A stretch of DNA of 64,000 nt, taken from Ilyonectria destructans (Eukaryota; Ascomycota; Sordariomycetes; Hypocreales; Nectriaceae). This document shows, piece after piece, positions 25,870 through 37,993 of this stretch. The translations under genes and the position numbers were made by a program. Location: contig JAHEWK010000019.1 of the NCBI GenBank assembly GCA_020740775.1, forward strand, positions 1,054,001 through 1,118,000. Direction: 5' to 3'. The notes under the pieces are model-generated. The model ran no database searches and was not told the DNA's origin. It was given only the letters and a program-made list of their open reading frames with translations. How positions within the stretch are numbered: the stretch's first letter is position 1; each line of letters opens with the position of its first letter.

Positions 25870-28800
25870 CTAAGTGGCTCGCGCAAGCAAGGAGCTTGGG
25901 CTTGCACCGGGTGATACTATTTGGGTACTAAATCTATCGATAAGCGGCGTATCCGGAGCTTGGCGTACGTACACCGGCTTGTGTCCGTTGCTGCCTATGC
26001 TGAAGCGCCGACGCCGTCACGAGCGCAAACCTCTCCGCCGACGCCATTCTTTGCTTGTGCTGAGCGTACTAGGCCTCATCTAGCTCAAGTCGACTACCAT
26101 CCTGAGGCTGTCTTTGCAATACAATCGTATAGCTACTATCTTTAACAACTTTGTGGAAACAATCTATTGGGTTCAGTGGGTTATGCTCCTTATCAAAAAG
26201 ATGGAAATTCTTCCTCCTGTAGCTCTTTGCTAGCCGCTCCACCGGCGACGGATCTGCTGGATCCACTCAAACAGTATCCGAGATAACGAACTTATTACCA
26301 GATTCTGATTCTACATTAATAAAGTCGATGTATATTGTCTATCCCCACTCGCTCCCATTCGCTCCAGATTTAGCCGCTATGGCTGCTTCGTATTCCTTAT
26401 TGGGGTTATATGCTACCAGCTCCTGGAAGTCGAACTGTATGCGTCGATATGTCCGCTGTAACACTATCTGAGTTTCTGCCCCTTGTGAGCCCGATGCCTC
26501 CGGCGTGAGCTGCCACGGAGCGTCCGCTTCTCCTGGTGTGGCTGGCTCCAATGCAGGCTGCCTAACTATGCAAACCGATTAATCGCTCTCCCCTTCCGTT
26601 ACAAGCTCCATCTGGTCTTTAGATCCTGTAGGAAGGGTTATACCGTCTGCGCCGATATCGTACAAGGCACTAAGCATAGCCGTTATGGTTAAGCTTAGAG
26701 ATGGCATCATATCAGGTGTCTGCTGTAATGTCATCTCGGTATAGGGTAAGTCAGGTTCATTAAGGTCCATTAATACCAGCCGTAAAAGCCTATTTTGCTC
26801 CGCCCGTATGGCATCATCTTTAGTATTAATCCTGCCTATGAGAACTTTATTCCCCCGACCCCTGTCTTGTTTCTTCGATATTACGCCCTTGGTCTTATTA
26901 GGCCCGCTGTTAGTTGCGATCCTGCTTCCCGCCCGCTGTATTAATACTGCTCCTCTCCCCTTGGGAAGTGGGAGTTACATTAAATCCCCAGTCTAATAGG
27001 CCAATCCGGCCATTTCTTCGCATATATCGACTTGTGCAAGCTCTATTTCTTCGATCTGCTCGTTTTCTTCTCTACTAACTGTTAAAATTAGCAAGCCACT
27101 GTTAACAGAAGCAGTCAGTTTTAAACCTATCCTAAGATCAAAATAGGGCGAATATTGGCCATCGGCAATATCGTTTCTGATCGATAGATATTGCCCAAAA
27201 TATACCAAATAAACAGATTTCCGGATAAAAAACGATGTCATGTGCGTTTGGATAGCCTCGAACTGTTGATGCATCTGAGGGAGAAAGAGCTATGCTCTAT
27301 CGCGGTTATAGTCGGCATCATGAGGAATACCTGATCTGATGGGTGGGCCCACATATTGACTAAGTTCGGGATTTTGCGATATATCGGTAACTACAATAGG
27401 CGATGCCGTAGAAAATATTTTTACCATCTATTGGATACAGTACTCAAAGTTGTAATACTGATACCGCCCCGGCTTTTAAGCGGCTAGAAGGGCATATTTA
27501 GCGATATCTCGATCCGGAGATATATTTATTATCTCCCGGATCTCCTTAGACTCAAATCCAACTTTAGAGGCAAGAGAAGCAAGTTCGAATAGAGTGGTCT
27601 TATCTGCTTTCTTCTGCGCTTTTATAAGAACTTCCTTTTTTGTATCAGGAGGTAACTCTTTAAATTCTTAGAAACCGAGTAACTATAAAGTTCGATAACC
27701 GATATCAAACCGTATTGTAGGATTTCCAGGGATAATTGTATATGCAGTATCCGAAACCTGGACTATGTACTGATTGCTTTCTTGATATACATCCATGAAC
27801 ATTCGGACCAGGCGACTTATTACTGTATTTTTAGAATCTATATGGGCTATTTATTTTATACAGTCTGTAGCACTATTCAGGAACTTCCAATCCTTAAAGA
27901 AAGTAAATAGTAAAGGTATTAAATAATCTCTTGAGGTAGTGTAAACCCGAGACTATAGTTTAGCTTTCTGTAACTCCGAAAAGTTTCCAAAAATATAACC
28001 ACTTTTAAGCTCGCCGATGAGGTTATTATGATCTTTCTGAAATGCACCTGGGGCCTTTTTCTGGAGTTTCTCTACTGTAGGTCTATTAATTAGTTATATC
28101 GCTTGGGGATTATTATTATATATTTTACTCTAAATCTGGAATATATGCCCCAAGTAGTGTAGATTAGGCTGATTAGAGTTAGTATTTATATTTGTATTAT
28201 AGTATTAGATTTATGATAGTATCTCTTTATATCTTATGGAATGTATATAATGTATTACTATAAGGCGAAAGCCATAAAATAAAGTAGGAATAACTAATAA
28301 CTTATTAATTTTATCTGTATATTCCTTTTGACGAGAAAGTTAATCTAGAAGACTTCAACGGTTTTTGGATAAAGCCGAGAGACAACCAAGCTATATCCTT
28401 TTAAAGAATAGGTTCTTCTCGCCTCTATATCCTTAGTACCCCTATATCTTGCAGTAAAACTCTCTATTAGTAGGTATCTTTTGATGTTTATACTCCTCAG
28501 TAAAGAGCCTCTTAAGGTCTTCGCTTAAATCTAATAATGTAAGTGGTTTGTCTGAAGGTTCATTTTAAAAACGCACCATCAAGAAAGAGATTAACTATCC
28601 AGCGCTTATCTATCCCATCGAATATCTCATCAGCTGCTATAATACAGTCAGAGCCCTGGAGACACTCTAATCTAGTTCCTGGTGGTAGCTCAAGTTTTGG
28701 ATAGGGTAATGCATTATCCAGCAATTGTGTGACTAAGACCCCCGAATTCCTTAAGGCGTTCTCCAAGTCATCCTGACTGATTGCAGCTTTAATATGATGT

Positions 28801-29000
28801 CGAATATCTTCTTGGCGGCAACTATGCTCCTCCTTAAATATTCTCTTTAAAGAGTCGGTATCCGAATGTTTAGTGGGGTTTATTATCTGTAGGGGGACTC
28901 TTAAAGATGTTATCTTAATACTTGCCGTACTGTAAAACTTATTTTGATACTCCTCTTCGATCCGTTAGTTCACTTCTATAAAACTGGAGCTAACTATTAT
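25870..29000 (-). pseudogene. RIP-degraded DUF3723 protein
   Basis: On the minus strand the family order is seen. Near 28,690-28,560 is 'LPPGTRLECLQGSDCIIAAD', the position of the family's RVxCLHGxHRIxAA block. Then come 'KLQKKAPGAFQKDHNNLIGE', 'LIPLLFTFFKDWKFL', 'NPTIRFDIGYRTL', 'LFELASLASKVGFESKEI' and 'SPDRDIAKYALLAA'. The frame reaches open blocks at 27,274-26,993 and 26,770-26,339, with a C-terminus 'DPSPVERLAKSYRRKNFHLF' and 'CFHKVVKDSSYTIVLQ'. DUF3723 has no known biochemical role; it recurs in lineage-specific regions and in Starship elements of fungi. A GC-rich patch near 25,960-26,060 marks the end. Stops follow the RIP pattern. Confidence 0.75.
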
Positions 29001-29399
29001 GCTATTTTCGCTAAGGGGAGAGAGAAAAAAAAGTATAAAGTAGGCTCAGGGAGTTACAGTAGGTTTATAAATACTGAAATAGTATCCTATGGGGATTCTT
29101 AGAGTTACTAGGCTATATCCGGTCTGACATATTATAGTGAGCGTTACTTGCCGAATGGTTCTGTAAGAATACTTATGCTATATTCACTTTGCTGTTAAGT
29201 AGTAATTAGGAAGATCTGCCTAGTAGATATTACTATACACTTAAATATTATCTTATCTTATATTTCTAAAAATATAGGTGCTTGGGGTCTTAAGTGAATG
29301 GTATTTTTAAGGTAAATAGAAAGTAGTGCGAATACTTATAAAGCTAAGTTAATAAGCTCAAGCTCCCCAAGTGCAGCTATTTAAACCTGATTATCCCCC
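29001..29399. other. AT-rich spacer, no gene recognised
   Basis: Lies between the divergently oriented DUF3723 and J-domain fossils. Any promoters have decayed beyond recognition. Confidence 0.4.
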
Positions 29400-31560
29400 T
29401 TCGCTATGCCTTTTGCTTCTCACCATAAATTAGGATACCTAATTAGCTATATCTTTAACTTCTCTAAATCCTGTAGAGAGTGTCTATACCACTGGTCCTG
29501 CAACAGTAAAAGCACCTCTAGGAGAGGGAGGGTTGCAAACACCTTCTCCCACCCCAGGACGCAGTCTTAGGGGAATTAAAGCGGATAATACCAGAAAAGA
29601 TGCGGAGAATTAAGCCTCTACAGCCTTATATAATTCTCAAAATAAGGCAGCCAGCAATAGCAACACTCCAAGCGAGAAAGTAAATAAAGAAATCAAATGT
29701 ATCCTGGGATGCAATAACTATACTGAGCTCCTCGGAGTTACCCTAAATGCCCCTGAAGAGCAAGTTATACTTATATAGAGAAGATTAGGATGTATGATAC
29801 ATCCAGAGTATACCAACCACAAAAATGCAGTTGCTATATACAAAAGTGAATAGTTCCCTACCTTATATCACTAATCTGATATTAACTAAGATATTTAGAA
29901 CTTAAAACTGCAGCGAAAACTATAGGTCTTAATGAAGTTAACCAAGCCGATATTGACGACTGGGATAGCGAGTTGGAGTTTGATGCCCCGGAGATAATAG
30001 GACAGCAGAGGAAGATAGATAAGGATGAAGTCCCCATCCCTCCAGAGTGCATATTGAAATTATACGAAGAGGCAATGCATTCCCTCTATGCGCTAGAAGT
30101 AAACACTTAGAATCTAGCTGCTCGAAACGTACTAGAGATAATTAACATATAGATTCAAACCGCAAATAAATCGGAGGAGATTTCAGAACTTAAGTGGTTA
30201 ATTCTAATAAATAAGTTCGTCCCTCACTATAGTGAGGTTAATACCAACTACAGAATCCTAAAAAACGATCCAACAAACCAAGATGCCAGGGGCAGAGTTA
30301 CAACGGAAAAGGAATTTATTAACCGCCTAATTAATAGAAAGCATTTACTAAAATCGTGGAGTGTATTATCTGTGGATGATTATTTGGCGGGTTAAAGCGG
30401 TAATAAAAACATAGAAGATATAGCGCAAGAGGCTCTTTATGTAAGTGACGAAATAATAAAGATTCATAATATGGTAAATATACAGCTAGAAACCATCAAA
30501 GAGGCAAAAGAAGGGCTAGCAGAGCTTAATAGCATCACGAAAGCAAAGTATCAGAATACTAAAGAAGTAATCATAGAAGAGCTTGGGAAACTTCAGGTAA
30601 TAGCAGATACCGTAAAAATTGCATTTAGTAAAGTAGCTCTAGTAAAATCACCATCTGAAGCTACTGTAGCCTTAGAAGCTATACTTAAAGCCCACAAAAC
30701 GGCTACTGATTCGAACGAACGATTAACCGCTGCTATAAAAACAGTAGAAAATATTTCCAGCACACCGATTACCTCCATTTAATATCTATAGCATATAGGG
30801 AAGGGAACGTCGGGGTCTCTAATTATAGGCGTAAGGAGATTGGGTCGTGGGACTCAGGTGTATGTTAAAAGATAAGAAGGTGGAACTCTAATTTGGCGTC
30901 TTGAATCGGCCTCTGAGGTTGGCCTTTTGGAGGTACAGAAATATATAAGCACAAATAACTTTAAGAACCTAGCCGAGGGCCAATCACTGTAGTCTAACTA
31001 ATACCGCGATAACTTCGAAGAGTTGCTTTGGGTGATCAAATTGCAGACAATGCTGAAGAATACAGCTTCCAGAAGGAAGGACCCAGCTGCAGACTGCTGC
31101 GTGAAATTTCGCGAGAATGGTATTCACATCCTTACTATCATAAGCCTAAGCAGGGTCCTCAGTCCTATAAGTGCAAGGAGTGCGATCGCTAAGGCTTGTA
31201 AGAGAGATGGCTTTCTCTCGCCCTGGGAGGCTGAGCCAGTTAGCATATATAATAATAAGGCGAAGCTTGAGAAGGACCCAGCTAAGAGGAGAGAAATAAG
31301 GGACAAACAGGCCTTGGAGAACCATAATATCAAAGGAGCGGCCAACAATATCTAATACCTCTAAGATAGGATTGAGAAAATGGAAACTAGCAGTACTGAA
31401 TAGCTCCAAGCCAGGGTTGAGAAGATGGAAAAAAGGTTTGATACTATAGAAATAAGCATAATTGAGCTGAAAGAAATATTTAAATAGCTTATAGAGAGCT
31501 TGAAAAAATAGATGCTAAGTTTACTAAGTTAAGAGGAGGAATATATCTAAAGTAGTAGCG
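29400..31560 (+). pseudogene. RIP-degraded J-domain-containing protein
   Basis: Near 29,705-29,860 the plus strand reads 'NYTELLGVTLNAPEEQVIL', a stop, then 'RRLGCMIHPEYTNHKNAVAI', the pattern of a DnaJ J-domain (helix II, HPD loop, helix III) but with HPE instead of HPD. The frame continues through 'GLNEVNQADIDDWDSELEFD', an open block at 30,471-30,782 (103 codons, helical, Ala/Lys/Glu-rich) and 31,023-31,355 ('CCVKFRENGIHILTIISLSR', 'ACKRDGFLSPWEAEPVSIY'). It ends in a Lys/Glu-rich coiled-coil-like tail near 31,370-31,510. J-domains recruit Hsp70, but an altered HPD would prevent that. Two adjacent genes cannot be excluded. Confidence 0.55.
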
Positions 31561-32156
31561 GGTCTAGTACATCACTGAGAATAGTTAATTATCTTCTCTA
31601 ACTAGCTGCTACTAGATCTGCAGTTTCTTTTTTCTTTTTACTTTTTACTTTTTCTTTTTCTCCTTCTTTTAGGTATTACTTTAATTATATATTAGTTTAG
31701 TAGTAAGATTTTAGTAGTATAATTTATACTTCTTTTTTATTAATATACTTTCCCTGCCTATAATACCAATTTCAGTTTACAGTACTAGCTTAAAAGACTA
31801 CTTGCCTTACATCAGTAGTCCCATCTTTATCTATCTATTATATTCTATCTATTGCAGGTGTTTTACACTCCAAATTTCCTTGCTAATTACTAGGTTATTT
31901 TTATCGTAAGGGGGTTCAAAGGTAACTGCAAGGCTAATCTAAAACTATAGAACCAGGAAGATAGAGCTTCAGTGGGGGGACAAAAGTTCCGGTTAATACG
32001 AAAAATCAAGGTACTCTATATCTAAGACTATAAATTAATATACATATTACCGGGCGGGCCCTTCGAGGATCTTCCGTGCAAATAGTGCGGTGAATTATCT
32101 ATCTAAATCTAAGGGAAAGAAGAGGATTTCCTTCTGTAGGAATCTCCATACAGTCC
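31561..32156. other. AT-rich spacer with pyrimidine-rich tract
   Basis: Contains a long T/C-rich tract at about 31,620-31,672 and no coding motif. Confidence 0.5.
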
Positions 32157-32270
32157 TATGGTAGTTTCCGGGAAGTCTTCGGGAAGTCTCTATGGGATTT
32201 CCCGTATTGTATCTTCAGGAAGTCTTCTAGCCGGTTGCTAGAGGACTTCCCGGGTTCTTCCTGTAGCTCT
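32157..32270. repeat. Short direct and inverted repeats of GGGAAGTCT
   Basis: 'CCGGGAAGTCTTCGGGAAGT' occurs near 32,168 and related inverted copies ('GAGGACTTCCCGGG') near 32,241, so this GC-richer patch can fold on itself. No coding potential. Possibly a remnant of a small non-autonomous element. Confidence 0.5.
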
Positions 32271-33143
32271 GGCGGCTGGGTTAGTTTTAGTACTAGTAGT
32301 AGCTAGCATCTTGACCCTGGCTTCGGCACAGCTGCAGCTATATCCCCAGGCTCCAGCCTGTAATAGTTTTAAAAAGTAGAGAGAAAATATTAATATATTC
32401 TATTAATAATTTTCTATCTTAATTATAGTTAAAGTAACTTAAAATAAAATCTTATAAATATTCTATTTGATACTGTAGCTAACTATTTGTATATTATAAA
32501 TGCCAAGCCTAGTCTATTTCAGGCTAGATATACTAGCTTTAAAGTAGTTTTAAATACAGTTTGGTGCAAAACTAACTTCCTCTCCACAATTAAGTCTTTC
32601 TCTTTCTAGCTCTAGAGAGGTACTCCAAGGGACAAGGTTCGACTTTTCCGATTTTCAGGAGTCCAAAAGTGGCCCCCCAGTGCGGCAAATTTGCGCGATT
32701 GGCCATTTCTGGTCTCGCACCTAATGTTCCGCTGAGTATTTACGGGTACACACAAATCCGGAAACCGCACGGACCCATTCTGACAGTGCGAGCTAACGAC
32801 TTCTCTACCTTGCCTTATTTGCGGGTTGTAGGTTATTTCGGCATAGGAAAATGCGTAGGGGTTTAAGGGCCAATACGGCTATCTCAATTGAAGAGGGATA
32901 CAAGGTTATTCTGCTGTAGTGATTCTATGTGTTGATCCTCTTCCCGGGCCTAGTCCTGTGAGGCATTTCCTAGTTATCCTTGCCGATCAACCCCTCTTCT
33001 GCTTAGTCACCCGGCTAGGCCAGCCTTCCGTCTGGCATTGTAATCCATGTTGGGCTGAGGGGTAAATCGCGCATCATCCACAGATTGGTGTACTCCGTAC
33101 CAAGATATTGACTTCGCACCTACTGTTACCAACTTTGTTTCAA
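32271..33143. other. Boundary from RIP-degraded to normal DNA; upstream flank of the NLR gene
   Basis: From about 32,570-32,640 TpA-rich sequence gives way to balanced composition. A 65-codon plus-strand frame at 32,669-32,866 shows no motif. The last few hundred bases presumably hold the promoter and 5' UTR of the NLR starting at 33,144; I see no confident TATA or operator. Confidence 0.5.
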
Positions 33144-36100
33144 ATGAAACGCCTGAAGCGAGTTTTTCGACCCACCCGAAGATCCACCCAAGGATTGCCT
33201 TCAACTACGCCTACCGCGACTGTTGAGCATCCACAAGGTTTGGACGTCGTTTTTGAAGGACCAGATCCCATCATCGAGTAAATAATGTCTCAGTATTTTG
33301 TTCATGCGTTCTATGCTTCTAGCTAACCAGTCATCCCGCAGTATCGTCGCTATTCATGGTCTGAACGGTCATCGAGAGAAGACTTGGACCGCCAAGAATG
33401 GAGTTCACTGGCTCCGTGATCTCCTTCCTAACGATGTCCCCAGAGCACGTATCCTCTGTTGGGGCTACGACGCGAACATACATGCTGTTTCCGGCACAAG
33501 TAGCTTATTATTGTACGACCATGCACGAACTCTAGTATCCGACTTGAACAGGAAGCGGAAGTTGACCAACGTGAGGGGCCGCATGACAGCGTTGTGAAGG
33601 CGCGCTAACGAGCATGTAGTCGTCGCAACGACCGATCATCTTCATAGCACACAGTCTTGGGGGTATCGTTGTGAAAAGCGTAGGTGATGGAGAAGCCCTT
33701 TCAATGTGAAAGGTTTGGTTGATGATGATAGGCTCTCATTCACTCAGATGCAGCCCGCCAAGGTGCACTTCTTGAGCAGCGGTCCATCAAGCTCTCGACA
33801 TATGGCATTCTATTCATGGGTACACCCCATCAGGGCGGGAATGGTGTTCAGCTAGGACGCATCCTCGCCAATGTCGCCTCTGTGTTCGTGACAGCCGATG
33901 ACCGCATCCTCAAGCATCTAGAAAGAGACTCTGAATGGCTACTACAACAGTTGGGACAATATGGTCCAATCAGTGGTGAATTCGTGACGAAATACGCCTA
34001 TGAGGAATATGCAACATCGATAGCTCCGGGAAAAAGAATTCTGGTTGGTACATACCCCTTGCCTTTGCTTGGAAATCTGGTTGCTGAGCCATGTAAGGTT
34101 GTGCCTCGAGCGTCAGCGGTTGTGCCGGGGCAGGCGGATGCAGAGCCAATTGTCATCCATGCAGACCATAAAAATATGGTCAAGTTCCTCTCAAAGCAGG
34201 ATGTTGGCTATACTACCGTCTCAGAGCATTTACAAATCATGATGGTTGATGCGGAAGGTATCATTCTATCGCGGTGGGAGGCAGAATCCAGGGCTGATAA
34301 CGGTGGGTGCCTCTCGTAAACCTGCCTAGCCTATATAGCTAATGTTCATGCATACGATAGCACGAGGCAATGGAATGCAGTTCTCTCTCGGATTCAGTCT
34401 ATCAGAGGTCAATGAGGTGAATCACTTCGTTGCAAGGCAAGATGAACTTGCCCAAATGCAGGGGATCCTGACAGCATCCCGTGACCGCAACACTGTTGTC
34501 GTTCACGGCCTCGGGGGTATGGGCAAAACGCAACTAACTGTTGCGTTCGTCAAGCGGAATCATGCCCATTACTCGGCAGTTTTCTGGCTGAACGCGACAG
34601 ACGAGGCGACGTTGAAGCAGAGCTTTGTGAAAGCAGCAGAACGGATACTCAGGGAACATGCTTCTATCAACTATCTCGAATATGCTGTTGCTAGCCACGA
34701 TACAAACGAGGTGGTCAAGGCTGTCAAGAGGTGGTTGAATGAACCTGGCAATACACGCTGGCTTATCGCTTATGACAACTACGACTACCCTCAGTTGGGC
34801 GCCAGTGCTGACATGGATGCTGATATCCATGCCGAGAGCCAAACCGCCGATGGAAGGAACTCTTGGCAGAAAGATGGTATCGTCTTGAAGCCTTTCGACA
34901 TTCGCCTATTTTTCCCTGAAAGCTATCACGGTGCAATCATTGTGACGACACGGTCATCCACGGTCAAAATTGGCCAGGCTGTACGGTTAGCCAAACTGGA
35001 ACGCATCGAGGATAGCCTTCAGATATTAGAGTCTACCTCGAATCGACAAGGCCTTGGAGAAGGTAACAATACTATGAACAGATGATAAGTGGGTAAAACA
35101 TTAACTCTATACAGATCCCGCGGCTGTCCGTCTTGCTGAGAAGCTCGACGGCCTTCCCCTCGCCCTCTCCACTGCCGGCGCTTACCTAGATCAAGTTTCT
35201 ATGACGTGCAAGGAGTACCTCGAACTGTACCAAGAATCATGGTACAGACTCCAAAAATCAAGCCCGCAGCTCTTATCATACGAAGATCGTGCTATGTACT
35301 CAACGTGGAACATTTCATATCTGAATATAGAGACACGAAACAAGTCTTCTGCGATGCTTCTCAAGCTTTGGGCGTACTTCGATCATGATGATTTGTGGTA
35401 CGATCTACTGCATGGCGCTGATTCATTGGCACCACCATGGCTACAAGCCTTGACAGACAAACTTGCCTTTGTGGAGAGTATACGTCTATTGTGCGACCAC
35501 GGACTGGTAGAGGCGAATTCTTCAACCAAGGAGAATGAATCGGGATCGCCGGGGTACAGCGTACATGGATGTGTGCATGCTTGGATGATCAATGTCTTGC
35601 ACGAACAGACTGACATGGACATGGCACAACTTGCCGTCAGATGTGTGGCATCGCTTGTGCCGAGTGGAGAAGACGGCGAATACTGGCGGGTACAGCGGCG
35701 GCTTTTGCAACATGCTGACCGGTGCTTGGAGTTGATGACTGAAGGTGTGAAAATGCAAGATTCGGAATTGTGGACATATGGAGTCTTTGGAAATATGTAT
35801 GCCGATCAAGGCCGACTGGACAAAGCGGAAGCGATGTACGAGCGAGCATTGCAAGGGAAGGAGAAGGCATGGGGGCCAGAGCATACATCGACGCTCGACA
35901 CAGTCGACAATCTAGGAATCCTCTATGCCAAGCAAGGCCGACTGGACGAAGCGGGAGCGATGTACGCGCGAGCCTTACAAGGGTTTGAGAAGGCATTAGG
36001 ACCAGAGCATACATCGACGCTTAACACAATCGGCAATCTAGGAATCCTCTATAAAGACCAAGGCCGACTGGACGAAGCGGGAGCGATGTACGCGCGAGCC

Positions 36101-36826
36101 TTACAAGGGTTTGAGAAGGCATTAGGACCAGAGCATACATCGACGCTCGACACAATCGGCAATCTAGGAATCCTCTATGCCGACCAAGGCCTACTGGACA
36201 AAGCGGAAGCAATATACGAGCGAGCATTGCAAGGGTACGAGAAGGCATGGGGACCAGAGCATACATCGACGCTCGACACAGTTAACAATCTAGGAAGCCT
36301 CTATGCCGACCAAGGCCGACTGGACGAAGCAGAAGCAATATACAAGCGAGCATTGCAAGGGTTTGAGAAGGCATGGGGGCCAGAGCATACATCGACGCTC
36401 TCCACAGTCAACAATCTAGGACTCCTCTATGCCGACCAAGGCCGACTGGACGAAGCGGAAGCGATATACGAGCGAGCATTACAAGGGTACGAGAAGGCAT
36501 GGGGACCAGAGCATACATCGACGCTCTCCACAGTCAACAATCTAGGAAACCTCTATGCCGACCAAGGCCGACTGGACGAAGCGGAAGCGATGTACGAGCG
36601 AGCATTGCAAGGGTACGAGAAGGCTTTGGGGCCAATCGTCTTCCAAACCTATGTGCCTGCGCTGAATTCCCTTGAATGCATTGGTATTCTCTGCCAACAA
36701 AAAGGCAAAACAGAACGAGCTCGGCAGTATTATCTTCGTGCACAGGACGGTCTTCGAGCGATCTTTGGAGATGATGGTAAAAGGGTCAGAACAATTTCCG
36801 AAAGGTTGAAACAGATCAGCGCGTGA
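33144..36826 (+). CDS. NLR-like receptor: lipase (SesB-like)-NB-ARC-TPR, intact
   Basis: Six exons can be traced: 33144-33277, 33342-33570, 33620-33679, 33732-34302, 34361-35062, 35115-36826. They total 3,408 nt (1,135 residues) in one continuous frame. All five introns are 49-64 bp with GT..AG ends, several with CTAAC-type branch points. Residues about 40-300 form an alpha/beta-hydrolase of the fungal SesB type: 'DIVAIHGLNGHREKTW', nucleophile elbow 'AHSLGG' (Ser133), 'MGTPHQGG'. NB-ARC follows with Walker A 'GLGGMGKT' (381-388), Walker B-like 'WLIAYDNYD', 'IIVTTRSS' and 'GLPLAL'. Residues about 785-1078 are seven near-identical 42-residue TPRs of kinesin-light-chain type. Such proteins are predicted cytosolic nonself or immune receptors with an enzymatic cell-death effector. 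ATG 33,144 was chosen because it is the in-frame ATG upstream of exon 1. No disabling mutation seen. Confidence 0.9.
35771..36652 (+). repeat. Seven 126-bp in-frame TPR-coding repeats
   Basis: Each unit encodes a 42-residue motif with the recurring blocks 'GPEHTSTL', 'NLGxLYADQGRLDEAEA' and 'YERALQGYEKA'. The units are nearly identical at DNA level, differing at few positions, which indicates recent duplication or gene-conversion-driven homogenisation. High-identity repeat arrays of this kind are typical of fungal NLR sensor domains and change in copy number between strains. Confidence 0.95.
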
Positions 36827-37074
36827 CATCCACGCCGTGAATTTCTCTGTTGTAGCCACATACTGTGCTCGGTCTACACGCGTGAGGGCAGAAAGAGGCG
36901 ATCTTCAGCCACAGCCGCCACATCTGGACCCAATTTAGTCATGCTCACAATCGAACACCGTAGAAGGCCATGGAAGCGGATGGAAGAGGACACGTGTCCT
37001 TTGTGGCCTGCTGTGGCCGAGAACGGAGGTGCGAGAGACAATTGGGCGCCTCGCGATGTGTCACAGTAACAACC

Positions 37075-37993
37075 ATGAATCAGAGTGAGACTGTAAATGA
37101 CTGGCCAATCGACGACGCAAGCGATTCTTCCATTTGTGATTTTTCCACGTCCGATAGCGAAGAGTCGCACTTTGCAACCTTTGCCGCGAGAAGCCAACTA
37201 AGACCCGCAGGCAGTGCCTTAGTGTTCGTGCCATTTGCTGACTGGGACCCAGAGCGGTCATGCGAAGGCGAACGAACGATACGCTACAACGTGGAGTGGG
37301 AACTGTTTGTAAAAAACAGAGGACAAGCTGGCGAATCAGAGCTAGACATTGTGGTATCGCCACGCAAGTTCTGGAAACACATCCTCCTGCCGAAGCTCAA
37401 TGACGCGAGTGCGAACAGGCCTTGGAAGGAGGACGCCACGAAGCTTGTCCTGTCCGTGACCGACCGTGACCGACCGTAAAACAGACCAAATAACGAAGCG
37501 ATTCCCAAAGTTAGAGGTTGACTGGCGATTTGTGGCAAAGCAGCTTCGGGAATGGAGCAAGTTTCTGAATGACGGCAAAAGGATCACCATCACGGTTACA
37601 TTCTATTACAAGTGTGTGGACACAGGCAAGTCCGGCAGAGGAGGAGCCACCGCCAACCAGGAAGCAGAGTTAGAAGCCAGAACGGCTGGCTTGGGCCGAG
37701 GGGCCTGTATCAGGAAAGCGTATGCTCTGATGCGTTGCCCTGGGCGGCCGTGTACGAAAGGGGACCACTGCTGGCAGAATGAAGGGAAACATTACCAACT
37801 CCAACCCCATCATGTGAGGATGCTTGCCGATCATTTACTGGCAGGGAAAATTCTAAACGGGCACGATGATGTCCCAGAAAACTTTCGCCGACTGGTACTG
37901 GATGATGAACGTGAGCGGGAGGAGAGGGAACAGAAGGAGCGGGAGAAGCAGCAACGTGCAAGGGACGATCGTCGGTTACCGACTCGTCGGTAA
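37075..37993 (+). pseudogene. Conserved fungal hypothetical gene broken by a 10-bp duplication
   Basis: Frame 1 from ATG 37,075 ('MNQSETVNDW') runs to 37,479 and frame 2 from about 37,466 to TAA 37,993. At the join the ten bases GTGACCGACC occur twice in tandem (37,455-37,474). With one copy the frame would pass directly from 'LVLSV' through 'TDR' into 'KTDQITKRFPKLEVDW', so the duplication explains the frameshift. The first half is acidic and Ser-rich, then 'RTIRYNVEWELFVKNRG'. The second half has 'ALMRCPGRPCTKGDHCW', a Cys/His cluster suggesting metal binding, and a basic, charged C-terminal helix. It resembles an uncharacterised family of fungal proteins; no function known. An in-frame ATG at 36,970 also exists but precedes weakly protein-like sequence. 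A sequencing error is possible. Confidence 0.7.

Noticed and set aside
33298..33341. ATG at 33,298 as start of the lipase NLR
   Set aside because: It lies inside a GT..AG intron (33,278-33,341); using ATG 33,144 and splicing gives the expected 'DIVAIHGLNGHREKTW' motif.
35522..36266. Several antisense frames of 80-125 codons
   Set aside because: Shadows of the TPR array of the lipase NLR, repeating the same 42-codon pattern.
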